From positions 1-12,795 of the forward strand of contig CALBDR010000086.1 of NCBI GenBank assembly GCA_937927525.1: a stretch of DNA of 12,795 nt, given 5' to 3'. Source of the DNA: an uncultured Candidatus Melainabacteria bacterium. GTDB lineage: Bacteria; Cyanobacteriota; Vampirovibrionia; LMEP-6097. Positions 1 through 6,464 of this stretch are shown one piece after another. Under the pieces are notes generated by a model. That model was not told the DNA's origin, searched no databases, and saw only the letters and a program-made list of their open reading frames with translations. Every line of letters starts with the position of its first letter. The first letter of the stretch is position 1. The position numbers and the translations under genes are program-made.

Positions 1-3
1 CAT

Positions 4-42
4 AAAAGAAAAGCCCCACCATGAAGGCAGGGCTTTTCTTTT
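4..42 (-). terminator. Palindromic terminator downstream of tRNA-His
   Basis: Perfect 13-bp inverted repeat: the arm at 4-16 (AAAAGAAAAGCCC) is exactly complementary to the arm at 30-42, with a 13-nt loop. Read on the minus strand, the second arm ends in a T-rich tract (CTTTTCTTTT), as expected for an intrinsic terminator just after the tRNA 3' end at 49. The structure is symmetrical and could also stop plus-strand transcription entering from the left edge. Confidence 0.85.
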
Positions 43-48
43 AAAATA

Positions 49-125
49 TGGGGCAACCGACGGGATTTGAACCCGCGAATACCGGAATCACAACCCGGGG
101 CCTTAACCACTTGGCGACGGCTGCC
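49..125 (-). tRNA. trnH: tRNA-His (anticodon GTG)
   Basis: I folded this by hand on the minus strand. The acceptor stem GGCAGCCG pairs with CGGTTGCC and includes the G-1:C73 pair diagnostic of tRNA-His. The D arm is GCC/GGC. The anticodon stem CCGGG/TCCGG encloses the loop TTGTGAT, with anticodon GTG. The T arm is GCGGG/CCCGT with loop TTCAAAT. The 3' CCA is encoded at 49-51. Length is 77 nt counting G-1 and CCA. All stems pair, allowing G-T wobbles. It lies 48 nt downstream of the REC/GGDEF gene and appears to have its own promoter at 142-150. Confidence 0.97.
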
Positions 126-141
126 ATATTCGCAAGTCAAA

Positions 142-150
142 ATTTTATCA
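142..150 (-). promoter_or_regulatory. Extended -10 promoter for tRNA-His
   Basis: The minus strand reads TGATAAAAT, an extended -10 (TGn plus TAAAAT), ending 16 nt before the first base of the tRNA. That would give a 5' leader of about 10 nt for RNase P to remove. No convincing -35 is seen, which is compatible with an extended -10. Inferred from sequence only. Confidence 0.5.
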
Positions 151-173
151 TGCTAAATCTGGCTTTGCGTTAA

Positions 174-1439
174 TTAACAATAAAGTTTTAACTCTTCTAA
201 AAGAGTATCAAGTTCATAAGGTTTCGGGATATAGGTATTAGCTCCAGCTTCTAAAAAGTTTCTATAACCAGGAAGATTACTTGCAACTATTATATTTAAA
301 TCTGCAATTCCTTCGTATTCAGTTAGTTTTTTACAAAGCTCCTCAAAGCCAGGTAAACCCATTTTAGCTGCTTCTATAACTAAGAATCCTGGTTTCACTG
401 AATCTAGATCTTTCAGTAGGTCTTTGGGGGTGGTATGAGAAGCTTCGAAGCTATCTAGCTCTAATCTATCTACTAAAAGCTCAGCAAAATCTTTATCCTC
501 TTCAATAATTACTACTTTTTTGTTAGATAAATGTTTGCGCTTATTGAATTTATTCAGTAGTGCCTGTTCAATCAAATCTGAACCCGAAAGGAATTTTCTA
601 TCGAAGCTAGTACAAGATGAGATGTTTAAAGTTACTAATTTTTCTTTTCTTCTAACCTTATGAGGAGCTGAGTAGATTATGTATTGATTTTCGAAGTCTT
701 TTTTATTATAGACTTTTTCTAAAATAGCAGAAAACTTACTTTCTAGTTCTTCAAAAATATCATTGATGTCTTGTATAGAACCTAATAGAATAAAATTATC
801 CTTACCTAAGTGACCTATAAATAGGTCAGTGTCTTTTACAAGTTCAGCTAACATTGAAGCTGATTGTTTAATTAAGTTATCAACGTTTTTAACACCATAC
901 ATGTAGTTATATTGGTTAAGATTATCGATGGTAAGGTGAAGTAACTGCCAGTCTTTTATGTCATTAAGACAGTGTTCGATAATTTCGTAAGTTCTATTTA
1001 TACCAGGAAGCTTGGTAAGCTGGTTTTTCTCAAGTATATTTTTTCTTCTTAAATAAGCAAAGCACTTTACAAAAATTTCTTCAGCACTTAAGTCAGCATC
1101 TAAGAAATCATCAAATCCTTCTTCAATGTATGAAAAAGCTTTAGTTTTATCTTTTTTCTTAGTTCCTAAAAGAATTAATTTATAGATGTTATATTTTGAT
1201 TTTTGCTTTCCACTGATGCTTTCATAATCAAAGCCTTGATTATACATATCTTCATTTACAATTAAAATTTCAGGTTTGTAATCATAAAGTATGTATTTTA
1301 AATCTTCTATATTATTACACTCAAGAAGGTAAATTCCATTTGCGTTACACTTCTCAATAAAATTATCTTGGTTTTGAAGCCTAAGCTTAGATTTTTCAGA
1401 TGCTATGTGGACTATATATTTTTTAGGTATTAACCCCAC
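174..1439 (-). CDS. REC - degenerate GGDEF - REC protein, probably catalytically inactive
   Basis: A 421-aa cytoplasmic signalling protein with three domains. The N-terminal receiver-like domain (about 7-133) keeps a GFDDFL element (108-113). At the position expected for the phospho-Asp, after ILIV, there is Asn62, and the conserved Lys is missing. A GGDEF-like domain follows (about 139-300) with LTKLPG (141-146) and, in place of the GGDEF active site, GKDNF at 212-216, so diguanylate cyclase activity is unlikely. The C-terminal receiver (about 307-421) keeps the acidic pocket EED (313-315) and the KP Lys at 406, but the phospho-acceptor position is Glu355, placed by the Gly at +8 (G363). The start is GTG at 1437-1439, preceded by GGAG at 1447-1450 with a 7-nt spacer, and overlaps the histidine kinase stop by 10 nt. 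It is the last gene of the rpe operon and the natural partner of that kinase. The output could be protein-protein interaction; this is inference. Confidence 0.85.
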   Translation of the reverse strand: MGLIPKKYIVHIASEKSKLRLQNQDNFIEKCNANGIYLLECNNIEDLKYILYDYKPEILIVNEDMYNQGFDYESISGKQKSKYNIYKLILLGTKKKDKTKAFSYIEEGFDDFLDADLSAEEIFVKCFAYLRRKNILEKNQLTKLPGINRTYEIIEHCLNDIKDWQLLHLTIDNLNQYNYMYGVKNVDNLIKQSASMLAELVKDTDLFIGHLGKDNFILLGSIQDINDIFEELESKFSAILEKVYNKKDFENQYIIYSAPHKVRRKEKLVTLNISSCTSFDRKFLSGSDLIEQALLNKFNKRKHLSNKKVVIIEEDKDFAELLVDRLELDSFEASHTTPKDLLKDLDSVKPGFLVIEAAKMGLPGFEELCKKLTEYEGIADLNIIVASNLPGYRNFLEAGANTYIPKPYELDTLLEELKLYC

Positions 1440-2506
1440 GATTTATCTCCAACTTCATAAAACTCTGTAGGTAAATAAAGTTTAAAGGTACTACCTTCTG
1501 GACCGCTCTCGACACTAAGGTGCCCATTCATGATTCTAGCTAGAGAGTGAGAAATATAGAGTCCCAAACCAGTACCTTCAGTTTTCCTACTTAACGGATT
1601 GTCCAATCGACTAAATTTACTGAATATTTTTGCTAAAAATTTCTCTTCGATACCGATACCGAAGTCACGAATCAAAACTTTTACCATTTTCTTATCATCT
1701 TGTGTGATGGTGTGAGCTTTAATGATAACTTTTTCACTCCCAGGTGAATATTTAACGGCATTATCAATTAAATTTGTGAAGATTTGCTCAAGTCTATCAG
1801 CATCTACCCAAACATCTGGAAGATCTTTATCAATATTTACTTCGATTCTATGAGAGCCATTATATTTATTTTCAATAAGTAATGCTGTGGTTTCTAGATA
1901 TTGATTAATTTGAACTGGATGTATGGTGAATTGTAATTTCTTAGCATCGATTCTTGATACTGCAAGTAAATCCTCTACTAACCTAGCCAGCCTTTCAGCT
2001 TGTTCTTTAATGATGGTTATATATTTATTTCTTTTATCTTCAGGAAATCTTTCTTTGTGTTGTAATAATGTAGAAGCAAAACCTTTAATACTTGTGATTG
2101 GGGTTCTTAGTTCGTGGGATACGGTACTTACAAATTCACTTTGAAGTTGATCTATATCCTTATTAAAGTTATCGACTACAAAAAACAACAATTTTCCGTC
2201 AACTTGATATTCTGTATTATAAATCTCAGTCTGTCTAGTAGGAAAACTAAGCTTCCTGCCATCTTTCGTGAATAAAACTGCCACCTGAGCTGAAAAAGCG
2301 GTTTCATTATTAAATAAACTATCTTCTTCTGGAATAAAATAGAAGCTTTTAATATCTTTTCCTATTACTTCTTCTTCTTTCCAACCAGTTAAACTTTCAA
2401 TGATAGGACTAAAACAGGTAACTTTATCGTCAAGGTCAGAACCAATAAAACCATTTTGGGTACATCTAGAGACACTTTCTAATAACTGTGCTGGATCATG
2501 CCCCAT
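1430..2506 (-). CDS. Soluble PAS-domain sensor histidine kinase
   Basis: A 358-aa kinase with no transmembrane segment, so probably a cytoplasmic sensor. The N-terminal PAS-like domain (about 12-112) includes LTGWKEEEVIGK (39-50), a typical PAS helix. The HisKA domain has the H box FVSTVSHELRTP, with phospho-acceptor His131. The HATPase_c domain has the N box (NLIDNA, 245-250), the G1 box DFGIG (281-285), an F box around FSKF (295-298) and the G2 box GTGLGL (311-316). All catalytic motifs are intact, so it should autophosphorylate. The ATG start has a strong GAGGAG Shine-Dalgarno and overlaps the end of rpe by 11 nt (ATGGGGCATGA). Its own end overlaps the downstream REC/GGDEF/REC gene by 10 nt. 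That partner lacks both phosphorylatable Asp residues, so the true phosphotransfer target may be elsewhere. The PAS ligand cannot be inferred. Confidence 0.95.
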   Translation of the reverse strand: MGHDPAQLLESVSRCTQNGFIGSDLDDKVTCFSPIIESLTGWKEEEVIGKDIKSFYFIPEEDSLFNNETAFSAQVAVLFTKDGRKLSFPTRQTEIYNTEYQVDGKLLFFVVDNFNKDIDQLQSEFVSTVSHELRTPITSIKGFASTLLQHKERFPEDKRNKYITIIKEQAERLARLVEDLLAVSRIDAKKLQFTIHPVQINQYLETTALLIENKYNGSHRIEVNIDKDLPDVWVDADRLEQIFTNLIDNAVKYSPGSEKVIIKAHTITQDDKKMVKVLIRDFGIGIEEKFLAKIFSKFSRLDNPLSRKTEGTGLGLYISHSLARIMNGHLSVESGPEGSTFKLYLPTEFYEVGDKSWG

Positions 2507-3185
2507 TTCTTAGCTCCTCGATTGCTTTAGAGATATTAGTAGCCCCATAAACAGCTGAGCCTGCAACTAAAACATTAGCGCCAGTTGCGATTAACTTTTC
2601 AGAAATTTCTCCTGGATAAATTCCGCCATCTACTTCTATAGCTACCTCACCTTCATTAAGAATATTTCCAGCTTTAAGATCATTCTTTTGGAGAATTTCT
2701 AAGAGATTTTGGATCTTATCATAAGTAGATTCAATAAATTTCTGTCCTCCAAAGCCTGGATTTACAGACATTATTAGAACCATATTAATATCTTTAATGA
2801 AAGGTTCTACTTTATTAATATCTGTAGCTGGATTTATTGAAATTCCTACTTTAGCACCTAGATTTTGAATCAAAGATATAGTATTACGGATTTTTACTTC
2901 GTTGAAATCATAAGCTTCTAGGTGAAAAGTGATAATATCTGCACCAGAATCAATAAAATCAGGGATGTGATTATGTGGCTCATTGATCATTAAATGAACA
3001 TCAAGTGGTAAATTCGTAGATTTTTTTAAAGATTTCACAACTGGTGCACCTATAGTTATATTAGGTACAAAAGATCCGTCCATTACATCGACGTGAACCC
3101 AGTCTGCATGGTCTTCAATCCTCTTCAATTCTGACTCGAGGTTTGCAAAATCTGCCGCTAATATTGAGGGGGCGATTTTTACCAT
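2496..3185 (-). CDS. rpe: Ribulose-phosphate 3-epimerase
   Basis: Interconverts ribulose 5-phosphate and xylulose 5-phosphate in the pentose phosphate pathway. The 229-aa protein is full length for this TIM-barrel family. Visible motifs are SILAADFANLE (7-17), HVDVMDG (31-37), LDVHLMI (61-67), MSVNPGFGGQKF (139-150), EVDGGI (184-189) and the phosphate-binding VAGSAVYG (207-214). The expected metal and catalytic residues H31, D33, H64 and D186 are all present. The ATG at 3183-3185 gives the typical N-terminus. It is the first gene of an operon with a histidine kinase and a REC/GGDEF/REC protein, an unusual partnership. There is no Shine-Dalgarno; instead an extended -10 sits 8 nt before the ATG. 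Confidence 0.97.
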   Translation of the reverse strand: MVKIAPSILAADFANLESELKRIEDHADWVHVDVMDGSFVPNITIGAPVVKSLKKSTNLPLDVHLMINEPHNHIPDFIDSGADIITFHLEAYDFNEVKIRNTISLIQNLGAKVGISINPATDINKVEPFIKDINMVLIMSVNPGFGGQKFIESTYDKIQNLLEILQKNDLKAGNILNEGEVAIEVDGGIYPGEISEKLIATGANVLVAGSAVYGATNISKAIEELRNGA

Positions 3186-3193
3186 TTAGTGAA

Positions 3194-3202
3194 ATATTAG
3201 CA
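3194..3202 (-). promoter_or_regulatory. Extended -10 promoter of the rpe operon, possibly leaderless
   Basis: The minus strand reads TGCTAATAT: TGn followed by TAATAT, with only 8 nt between the hexamer and the rpe ATG. Transcription from it would begin 0-3 nt before the start codon. No Shine-Dalgarno is present in the same interval. Inferred from sequence. Confidence 0.45.
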
Positions 3203-3210
3203 CGGCAAAA

Positions 3211-3238
3211 TTAACAATAACCTTTTCTTAATAATACT
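3211..3238 (+). promoter_or_regulatory. Promoter for the small acidic orphan gene
   Basis: TTAACA (3211-3216, 5 of 6 matches to TTGACA) is followed by a 16-nt spacer and AATACT (3233-3238, 4 of 6 to TATAAT). Transcription would start near 3245, giving a leader of about 26 nt that includes the GGGAG ribosome binding site. It lies back to back with the rpe promoter. Confidence 0.4.
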
Positions 3239-3270
3239 TTGTTATTTTGGATGCATGGGAGTTAGCGCCA

Positions 3271-3678
3271 ATGCAAATTAGCGACAATAAAAATTTAAAA
3301 CTTGATAATACAGTTGGTGCTAAGAAAGATGCGTTAAAAGATTCTAAAGCAGATTCTTCTGTAATATCTGAAGCAACAGATAGTATTGATAATCTTTTCG
3401 GACTTTTTGAAGACGATGGTGATTATTCTGAAATCGTAGGTGATTTATTAGACGATGATCACTTAGAACGGCAAAATGCAGCTATTGCTGGTGAAAATGT
3501 TGAGCAGTTAGGAGAAATCTTTGATGTAATAACATTGATAGATGATCCTGGGATGCAGGAGTTCTTTAATCAACAAATTATTGATGCTTCATCTTCACTA
3601 AATGCAAAACAAGAATATTTAAAACAGGGTAAAGAAGAAGGTGATTCTTCAGATGCAGTGGAAGCAAGTTTATTTTAG
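3271..3678 (+). CDS. Small acidic protein of unknown function
   Basis: I do not recognise this protein. From the ATG at 3271 it is 135 aa, beginning MQISDNKNLKLDN. It is rich in Asp, Glu and Ser, with an acidic central stretch (FEDDGDYSEIV, then LLDDDHLE) and no signal peptide, Cys cluster or transmembrane segment. An in-frame TTG at 3247 would add eight residues, but GGGAG at 3257-3261 is well spaced (9 nt) for the ATG at 3271 and the predicted transcription start lies almost on the TTG, so the ATG is preferred. The alternating hydrophobic and acidic pattern in the middle suggests short amphipathic helices. It is a monocistronic gene closed by the terminator at 3700-3731. Confidence 0.75.
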   Translation: MQISDNKNLKLDNTVGAKKDALKDSKADSSVISEATDSIDNLFGLFEDDGDYSEIVGDLLDDDHLERQNAAIAGENVEQLGEIFDVITLIDDPGMQEFFNQQIIDASSSLNAKQEYLKQGKEEGDSSDAVEASLF

Positions 3679-3699
3679 GTTATAATTTTTCCTAACTAC

Positions 3700-3731
3700 A
3701 AAAACCCCGAGCTTAAAGCTTGGGGTTTTTT
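3700..3731. terminator. Bidirectional terminator between the acidic orphan and rpsG
   Basis: The arms AAAAACCCC (3700-3708) and GGGGTTTTT (3722-3730) flank an AT-rich core with AGC/GCT pairing. A T run follows on the plus strand, and the leading A run provides one on the minus strand. It ends the acidic orphan (stop at 3678) on the plus strand and rpsG (stop at 3746) on the minus strand. Confidence 0.88.
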
Positions 3732-3745
3732 AGGTATTTGTGGAA

Positions 3746-4222
3746 TTAGCCTCTAGCATAGTGAGCAAATGCCTTATTTGCTTCAGCCATTTTATGAGTG
3801 TGTTCTTTAAGCTCAATAGATTTACCTTTATTATCAAAGGCATCTAATAATTCATTAGCTAAATTTGATACAAAAGTTTTAGCTCCTCTTTTACGAGCAG
3901 ATTGGATAACCCATCTATGAGCAATAGCAGTACCTTTAGCTTTATCTACAGGTTCTGGTACTTGGTAAGTAGCACCACCGATTCTTCTTGCTTTTACTTT
4001 TACAACTGGTGTTACATTTTCAACAGCTTTTTTGAATATTTCTAGAGGTTTTTTATCTTTGATTTTTTCTCCGATATAGTCAAGAGCACCGTAGAATAAC
4101 CTTTCAGCAATAGATTTTTTACCTTGGATCATCATTCTGTTGATGAATTGAGCAACATCTTTATCACCATATAAAGGATCTGGAGTTATTGTTCTTTTTT
4201 TAAAATTTGGTTTACGTGGCAT
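3746..4222 (-). CDS. rpsG: 30S ribosomal protein S7
   Basis: Primary 16S rRNA-binding protein that nucleates the 30S head. It is 158 aa, close to the usual 156. Visible family blocks are the basic N-terminus MPRKPNFKKR, the TPDPLYGD region, VKARRIGGATYQVP and the C-terminal HKMAEANKAFAHY. The start is ATG with AGGA about 8 nt upstream. It lies 21 nt after rpsL and is followed within 15 nt by a strong terminator. The usual str-operon continuation to fusA and tuf is therefore absent here. Confidence 0.98.
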   Translation of the reverse strand: MPRKPNFKKRTITPDPLYGDKDVAQFINRMMIQGKKSIAERLFYGALDYIGEKIKDKKPLEIFKKAVENVTPVVKVKARRIGGATYQVPEPVDKAKGTAIAHRWVIQSARKRGAKTFVSNLANELLDAFDNKGKSIELKEHTHKMAEANKAFAHYARG

Positions 4223-4243
4223 AAAATTTTCCTAATTATCTAC

Positions 4244-4624
4244 TTACTTCTTAGCTTTTTCTCTCTTCGTACCGTATAAAGACCTGCTCTGTTTTCTATC
4301 TTTAACACCTTGAGCATCTAAAGCACCTCTAACGATGTGATAACCAACACCAGGTAAATCTTTCACTTTTCCACCTCTTACAAGTACCACACTGTGTTCT
4401 TGTAAGTTATGACCAATGCCAGGAATGTATGCAGTAACTTCAATTCCGTTACTGAGCTTAACCCTTGCGATTTTACGCATAGCAGAGTTTGGCTTCTTAG
4501 GAGTAGCAGTTCTTACGTTTGTGCAAACACCTCTTTTGAAAGGATTACCTTCACACGCCGGTGAATTCTTCTTTCTTTTTTTTCTCTTACGAGGGTTCCT
4601 AATTAATTGTTGTAATGTTGGCAT
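4244..4624 (-). CDS. rpsL: 30S ribosomal protein S12
   Basis: Decoding-centre protein of the small subunit, 126 aa from the ATG at 4622-4624. That start gives the family N-terminus MPTLQQLIRNPRK. An upstream in-frame GTG would add ten residues foreign to S12 and is rejected. Visible motifs are TPKKPNSA (41-48), with the Lys43 position associated with streptomycin response, and VKDLPGV (87-93), with K88 and D89. Both lysines are wild type, which predicts a streptomycin-sensitive allele. It is the first gene of the rpsL-rpsG pair. No Shine-Dalgarno is visible, and an extended -10 lies 12 nt before the start. Confidence 0.98.
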   Translation of the reverse strand: MPTLQQLIRNPRKRKKRKKNSPACEGNPFKRGVCTNVRTATPKKPNSAMRKIARVKLSNGIEVTAYIPGIGHNLQEHSVVLVRGGKVKDLPGVGYHIVRGALDAQGVKDRKQSRSLYGTKREKAKK

Positions 4625-4636
4625 TGACAAACGAAA

Positions 4637-4645
4637 ATTATAACA
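4637..4645 (-). promoter_or_regulatory. Extended -10 promoter of rpsL
   Basis: The minus strand reads TGTTATAAT, a consensus TATAAT preceded by TGn. Twelve nt separate the hexamer from the rpsL ATG, so the mRNA leader would be only about 4-7 nt. No Shine-Dalgarno or convincing -35 is seen. Confidence 0.6.
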
Positions 4646-4679
4646 GCTCGTCACACAAATTACCAGTTTTTAGAAAAAA

Positions 4680-4708
4680 TTAACAATGTCTTTTTTGCAT
4701 GTTAAGCT
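4680..4708 (+). promoter_or_regulatory. Promoter for the GNAT-like gene
   Basis: TTAACA (4680-4685) is followed by a 17-nt spacer and TAAGCT (4703-4708), preceded by TG at 4700-4701 to form an extended -10. The predicted transcription start is near 4715, just before the first leader hairpin at 4719. The -10 matches only 3 of 6 consensus bases, so this is a moderate call. Confidence 0.35.
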
Positions 4709-4718
4709 AAGGGCTTAA

Positions 4719-4798
4719 GGATTTGCTTGAAAACAAAGTTTTGAAGGAGAATCCGTCTGATAAGTAATAACCTGAATCTAATCACAAAGGTGAGATTA
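4719..4798 (+). promoter_or_regulatory. Structured leader with two hairpins upstream of the GNAT-like gene
   Basis: Hairpin 1 (4719-4754) pairs GGATT with AATCC outside and CTTGAAAAC with GTTTTGAAG inside (one G-G mismatch), with an AAA loop. Hairpin 2 (4775-4797) pairs AATC with GATT and TCAC with GTGA around an AAAG loop, with a 3-nt bulge. Its 3' arm contains the GGTGAG Shine-Dalgarno of the gene starting at 4801, so this hairpin could mask translation initiation. I do not recognise a named riboswitch class. Confidence 0.4.
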
Positions 4799-4800
4799 TT

Positions 4801-5193
4801 TTGTCTAAAGGATCGTTTGAAGTAAGAGAATTAAATATAGAAAGTGATCTAGGTAGGCTCTGTGAGTTGTGGGGTAATTTATGCATGATTCAGCAGATGC
4901 GAGGTGAAAAGTTTTGGATGGACAAGTTTAATAGAAGTGGACTTTCTTGGGCAGATTTTGTAACTTCTTTATCAAAGCTAGATATTGCTGAGCTTATTGT
5001 TTTTGTTTATGAAAAGATAGTGTTTGGTTTTATTTATCTTCTTAAAGAGGATAACTTTGCAAGTATTAAAGAATTCTACCTCGAGCCAGGATATAGAGAA
5101 AAAATTGATACTAGCCAATTAAGCCTCTTTATTAAAAATATTCTTGAGAGTAAGGGGATTGAGTTTGTTGAGTTCGATGTTAATGAGCTTTAA
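4801..5193 (+). CDS. Small GNAT-like (acetyltransferase-fold) protein with degenerate CoA loop
   Basis: A 130-aa protein resembling the GNAT fold: an N-terminal helical part with LCELWGNL (20-27), then beta strands around ELIVFVYEKIVFGFIYLL and a strand-helix unit around FYLEPGYRE leading into SLFIKNILESKG. In active GNATs the residues after the Y-R position form the acetyl-CoA pyrophosphate loop (Q/R-x-x-G-x-G/A). Here it reads REKIDTS without the glycines, so CoA binding is doubtful. The start is TTG at 4801, supported by AAAGGTGAG ending 6 nt upstream. It is divergent from rpsL and convergent with cinA, with a 3-nt gap between stops. The fold assignment is by pattern and moderately certain; the function is unknown. 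Confidence 0.65.
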   Translation: MSKGSFEVRELNIESDLGRLCELWGNLCMIQQMRGEKFWMDKFNRSGLSWADFVTSLSKLDIAELIVFVYEKIVFGFIYLLKEDNFASIKEFYLEPGYREKIDTSQLSLFIKNILESKGIEFVEFDVNEL

Positions 5194-5196
5194 AGG

Positions 5197-6462
5197 CTAA
5201 ACCGTGTTCTCTAAAAGAAATTTATAAGCACGATAAAGAGTTTTAAGGCAGGCTAGTTCTCGAACTTGAGCTCTGTTTAGAGTTCGAGCAAACCAATCAA
5301 GTTTATGAACTTCTACTTTGTCATTCATTGCAATTCCTATAAATATAGTGCCGATAGGTTTTTCAGGAGTGCCACCCTCTGGGCCTGCAATTCCTGTAAT
5401 AGATATATTGAGGTCTGCAGTAGAAATATTTTGTAAGCCTAAAGCCATTTCTTTTGCTGTTTCTTCAGAAACGGCTCCGAATTGATCGAGTGTCTCTTTT
5501 GATACATTTAAAAATTTTTCTTTTGATTCATTAGAGTAAGTGATTAAATTAAGCTTTGTGTAAGCACTTGCTCCTGGAATATCAGTCATAGTTTTGCTCA
5601 AAAGCCCACCAGTACATGACTCTGCAAAGGCAATTGATAAGTTTTTATTTTTTAGGTAGCGTGCAAGTATTTCTGGAACTGTATCATCGCCATAGGTATA
5701 AATATAGTCTTTCATCTTAGCTTCGATTTTTTCTTTAACTGGAGCTATTAGTTCTTTAGCTTCTTTTACTGATTTTGCTTTAGCAGTAATGCGAACGTAG
5801 CATTCACCTAGAGTGGCGTAGGGAGCTACACTAGGATTGCTTTGCATAAATATTTCTTCACCTATTATCTCTGCCATGCGTGATTCACCAATATTTATAA
5901 ATTTAATTTTTTCAGATTCAATTGCAGCGACACTCTCTTTCTCTCCTAAATAGTCACTTAGATATGGAGCGACAGTCTCTTTAAACATATCTTTCATTTC
6001 ACAGGGAACGCCTGGGAAGCTGATGATTTTTATACCTTTATAATCAAGAATCACCCCTACAGCCGTACCTACTGGATTCGGGATGATGATCGCTCCTTCT
6101 GGAATTAAGGCTTGTTTATAGTTGTTTTGTGGGATTTCTGTTTTAGTTTTTAAAAATTTGTTTTTAATGATTTCTTTTATTTGTTTATCTTCAAGAAGCT
6201 TTTTACCAGTAAACTCTGCAAGAACCTCGTGGGTAATATCATCAACAGTAGGTCCTAAGCCTCCTGTACAAATAATAATATCTGCTCTGGAGGCTGCAAG
6301 TTCTAATGTATTTAGAATTCTTTCTTTGTTGTCGCCTACTGTTATATGAAAATAGGTACTTATACCTATTGCATTAAGTTCTTCAGATAGATATGCAGCG
6401 TTACTATTAACCACATGACCTATTAATAATTCTGTACCAATAGCAATTAATTCAGCTTTCAC
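5197..6462 (-). CDS. cinA: CinA family protein: MoCF-like domain plus nicotinamide-nucleotide amidase
   Basis: A full-length two-domain CinA of 421 aa. The N-terminal molybdopterin-binding-like (COG1058) domain has IAIGTELLIG (6-15), TGGLGPT (66-72), NPVGTA (129-134) and FPGVPCEM (149-156). The C-terminal amidase (PncC-type) domain has AESCTGG (280-286), the YSN element (309-311) and GIAGPEGG (357-364). The amidase domain deamidates nicotinamide mononucleotide in pyridine nucleotide salvage; the N-terminal domain is linked to ADP-ribose hydrolysis in characterised relatives. The GTG start gives the conserved N-terminus MKAELIAIGTELL. It begins 2 nt after the stop of the 359-aa orphan and has no Shine-Dalgarno, so it is either coupled to that gene or served by TATAGT, 8 nt upstream. 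Confidence 0.95.
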   Translation of the reverse strand: MKAELIAIGTELLIGHVVNSNAAYLSEELNAIGISTYFHITVGDNKERILNTLELAASRADIIICTGGLGPTVDDITHEVLAEFTGKKLLEDKQIKEIIKNKFLKTKTEIPQNNYKQALIPEGAIIIPNPVGTAVGVILDYKGIKIISFPGVPCEMKDMFKETVAPYLSDYLGEKESVAAIESEKIKFINIGESRMAEIIGEEIFMQSNPSVAPYATLGECYVRITAKAKSVKEAKELIAPVKEKIEAKMKDYIYTYGDDTVPEILARYLKNKNLSIAFAESCTGGLLSKTMTDIPGASAYTKLNLITYSNESKEKFLNVSKETLDQFGAVSEETAKEMALGLQNISTADLNISITGIAGPEGGTPEKPIGTIFIGIAMNDKVEVHKLDWFARTLNRAQVRELACLKTLYRAYKFLLENTV

Positions 6463-6464
6463 TG

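Noticed and set aside
1923..2144. Plus-strand 73-aa ORF inside the histidine kinase
   Set aside because: It lies antisense to the HisKA region, has no SD and has no recognisable product; a shadow of the real gene.
3247..3270. TTG start for the acidic orphan
   Set aside because: GGGAG at 3257-3261 is correctly placed for the ATG at 3271, and the likely transcription start is only 2 nt before the TTG.
4416..4643. Plus-strand 75-aa hydrophobic ORF across rpsL
   Set aside because: The apparent membrane-like sequence is the antisense reading of basic S12 codons.
4244..4654. Longer rpsL starting at GTG 4654 (136 aa)
   Set aside because: The ten extra residues are not part of S12, whose N-terminus MPTLQQLIR begins at 4624; the extension also covers the predicted promoter.
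4702..4718. TTAAGC/GCTTAA hairpin as part of the GNAT leader RNA
   Set aside because: It overlaps the predicted -10 and start site, so it would mostly lie outside the transcript.
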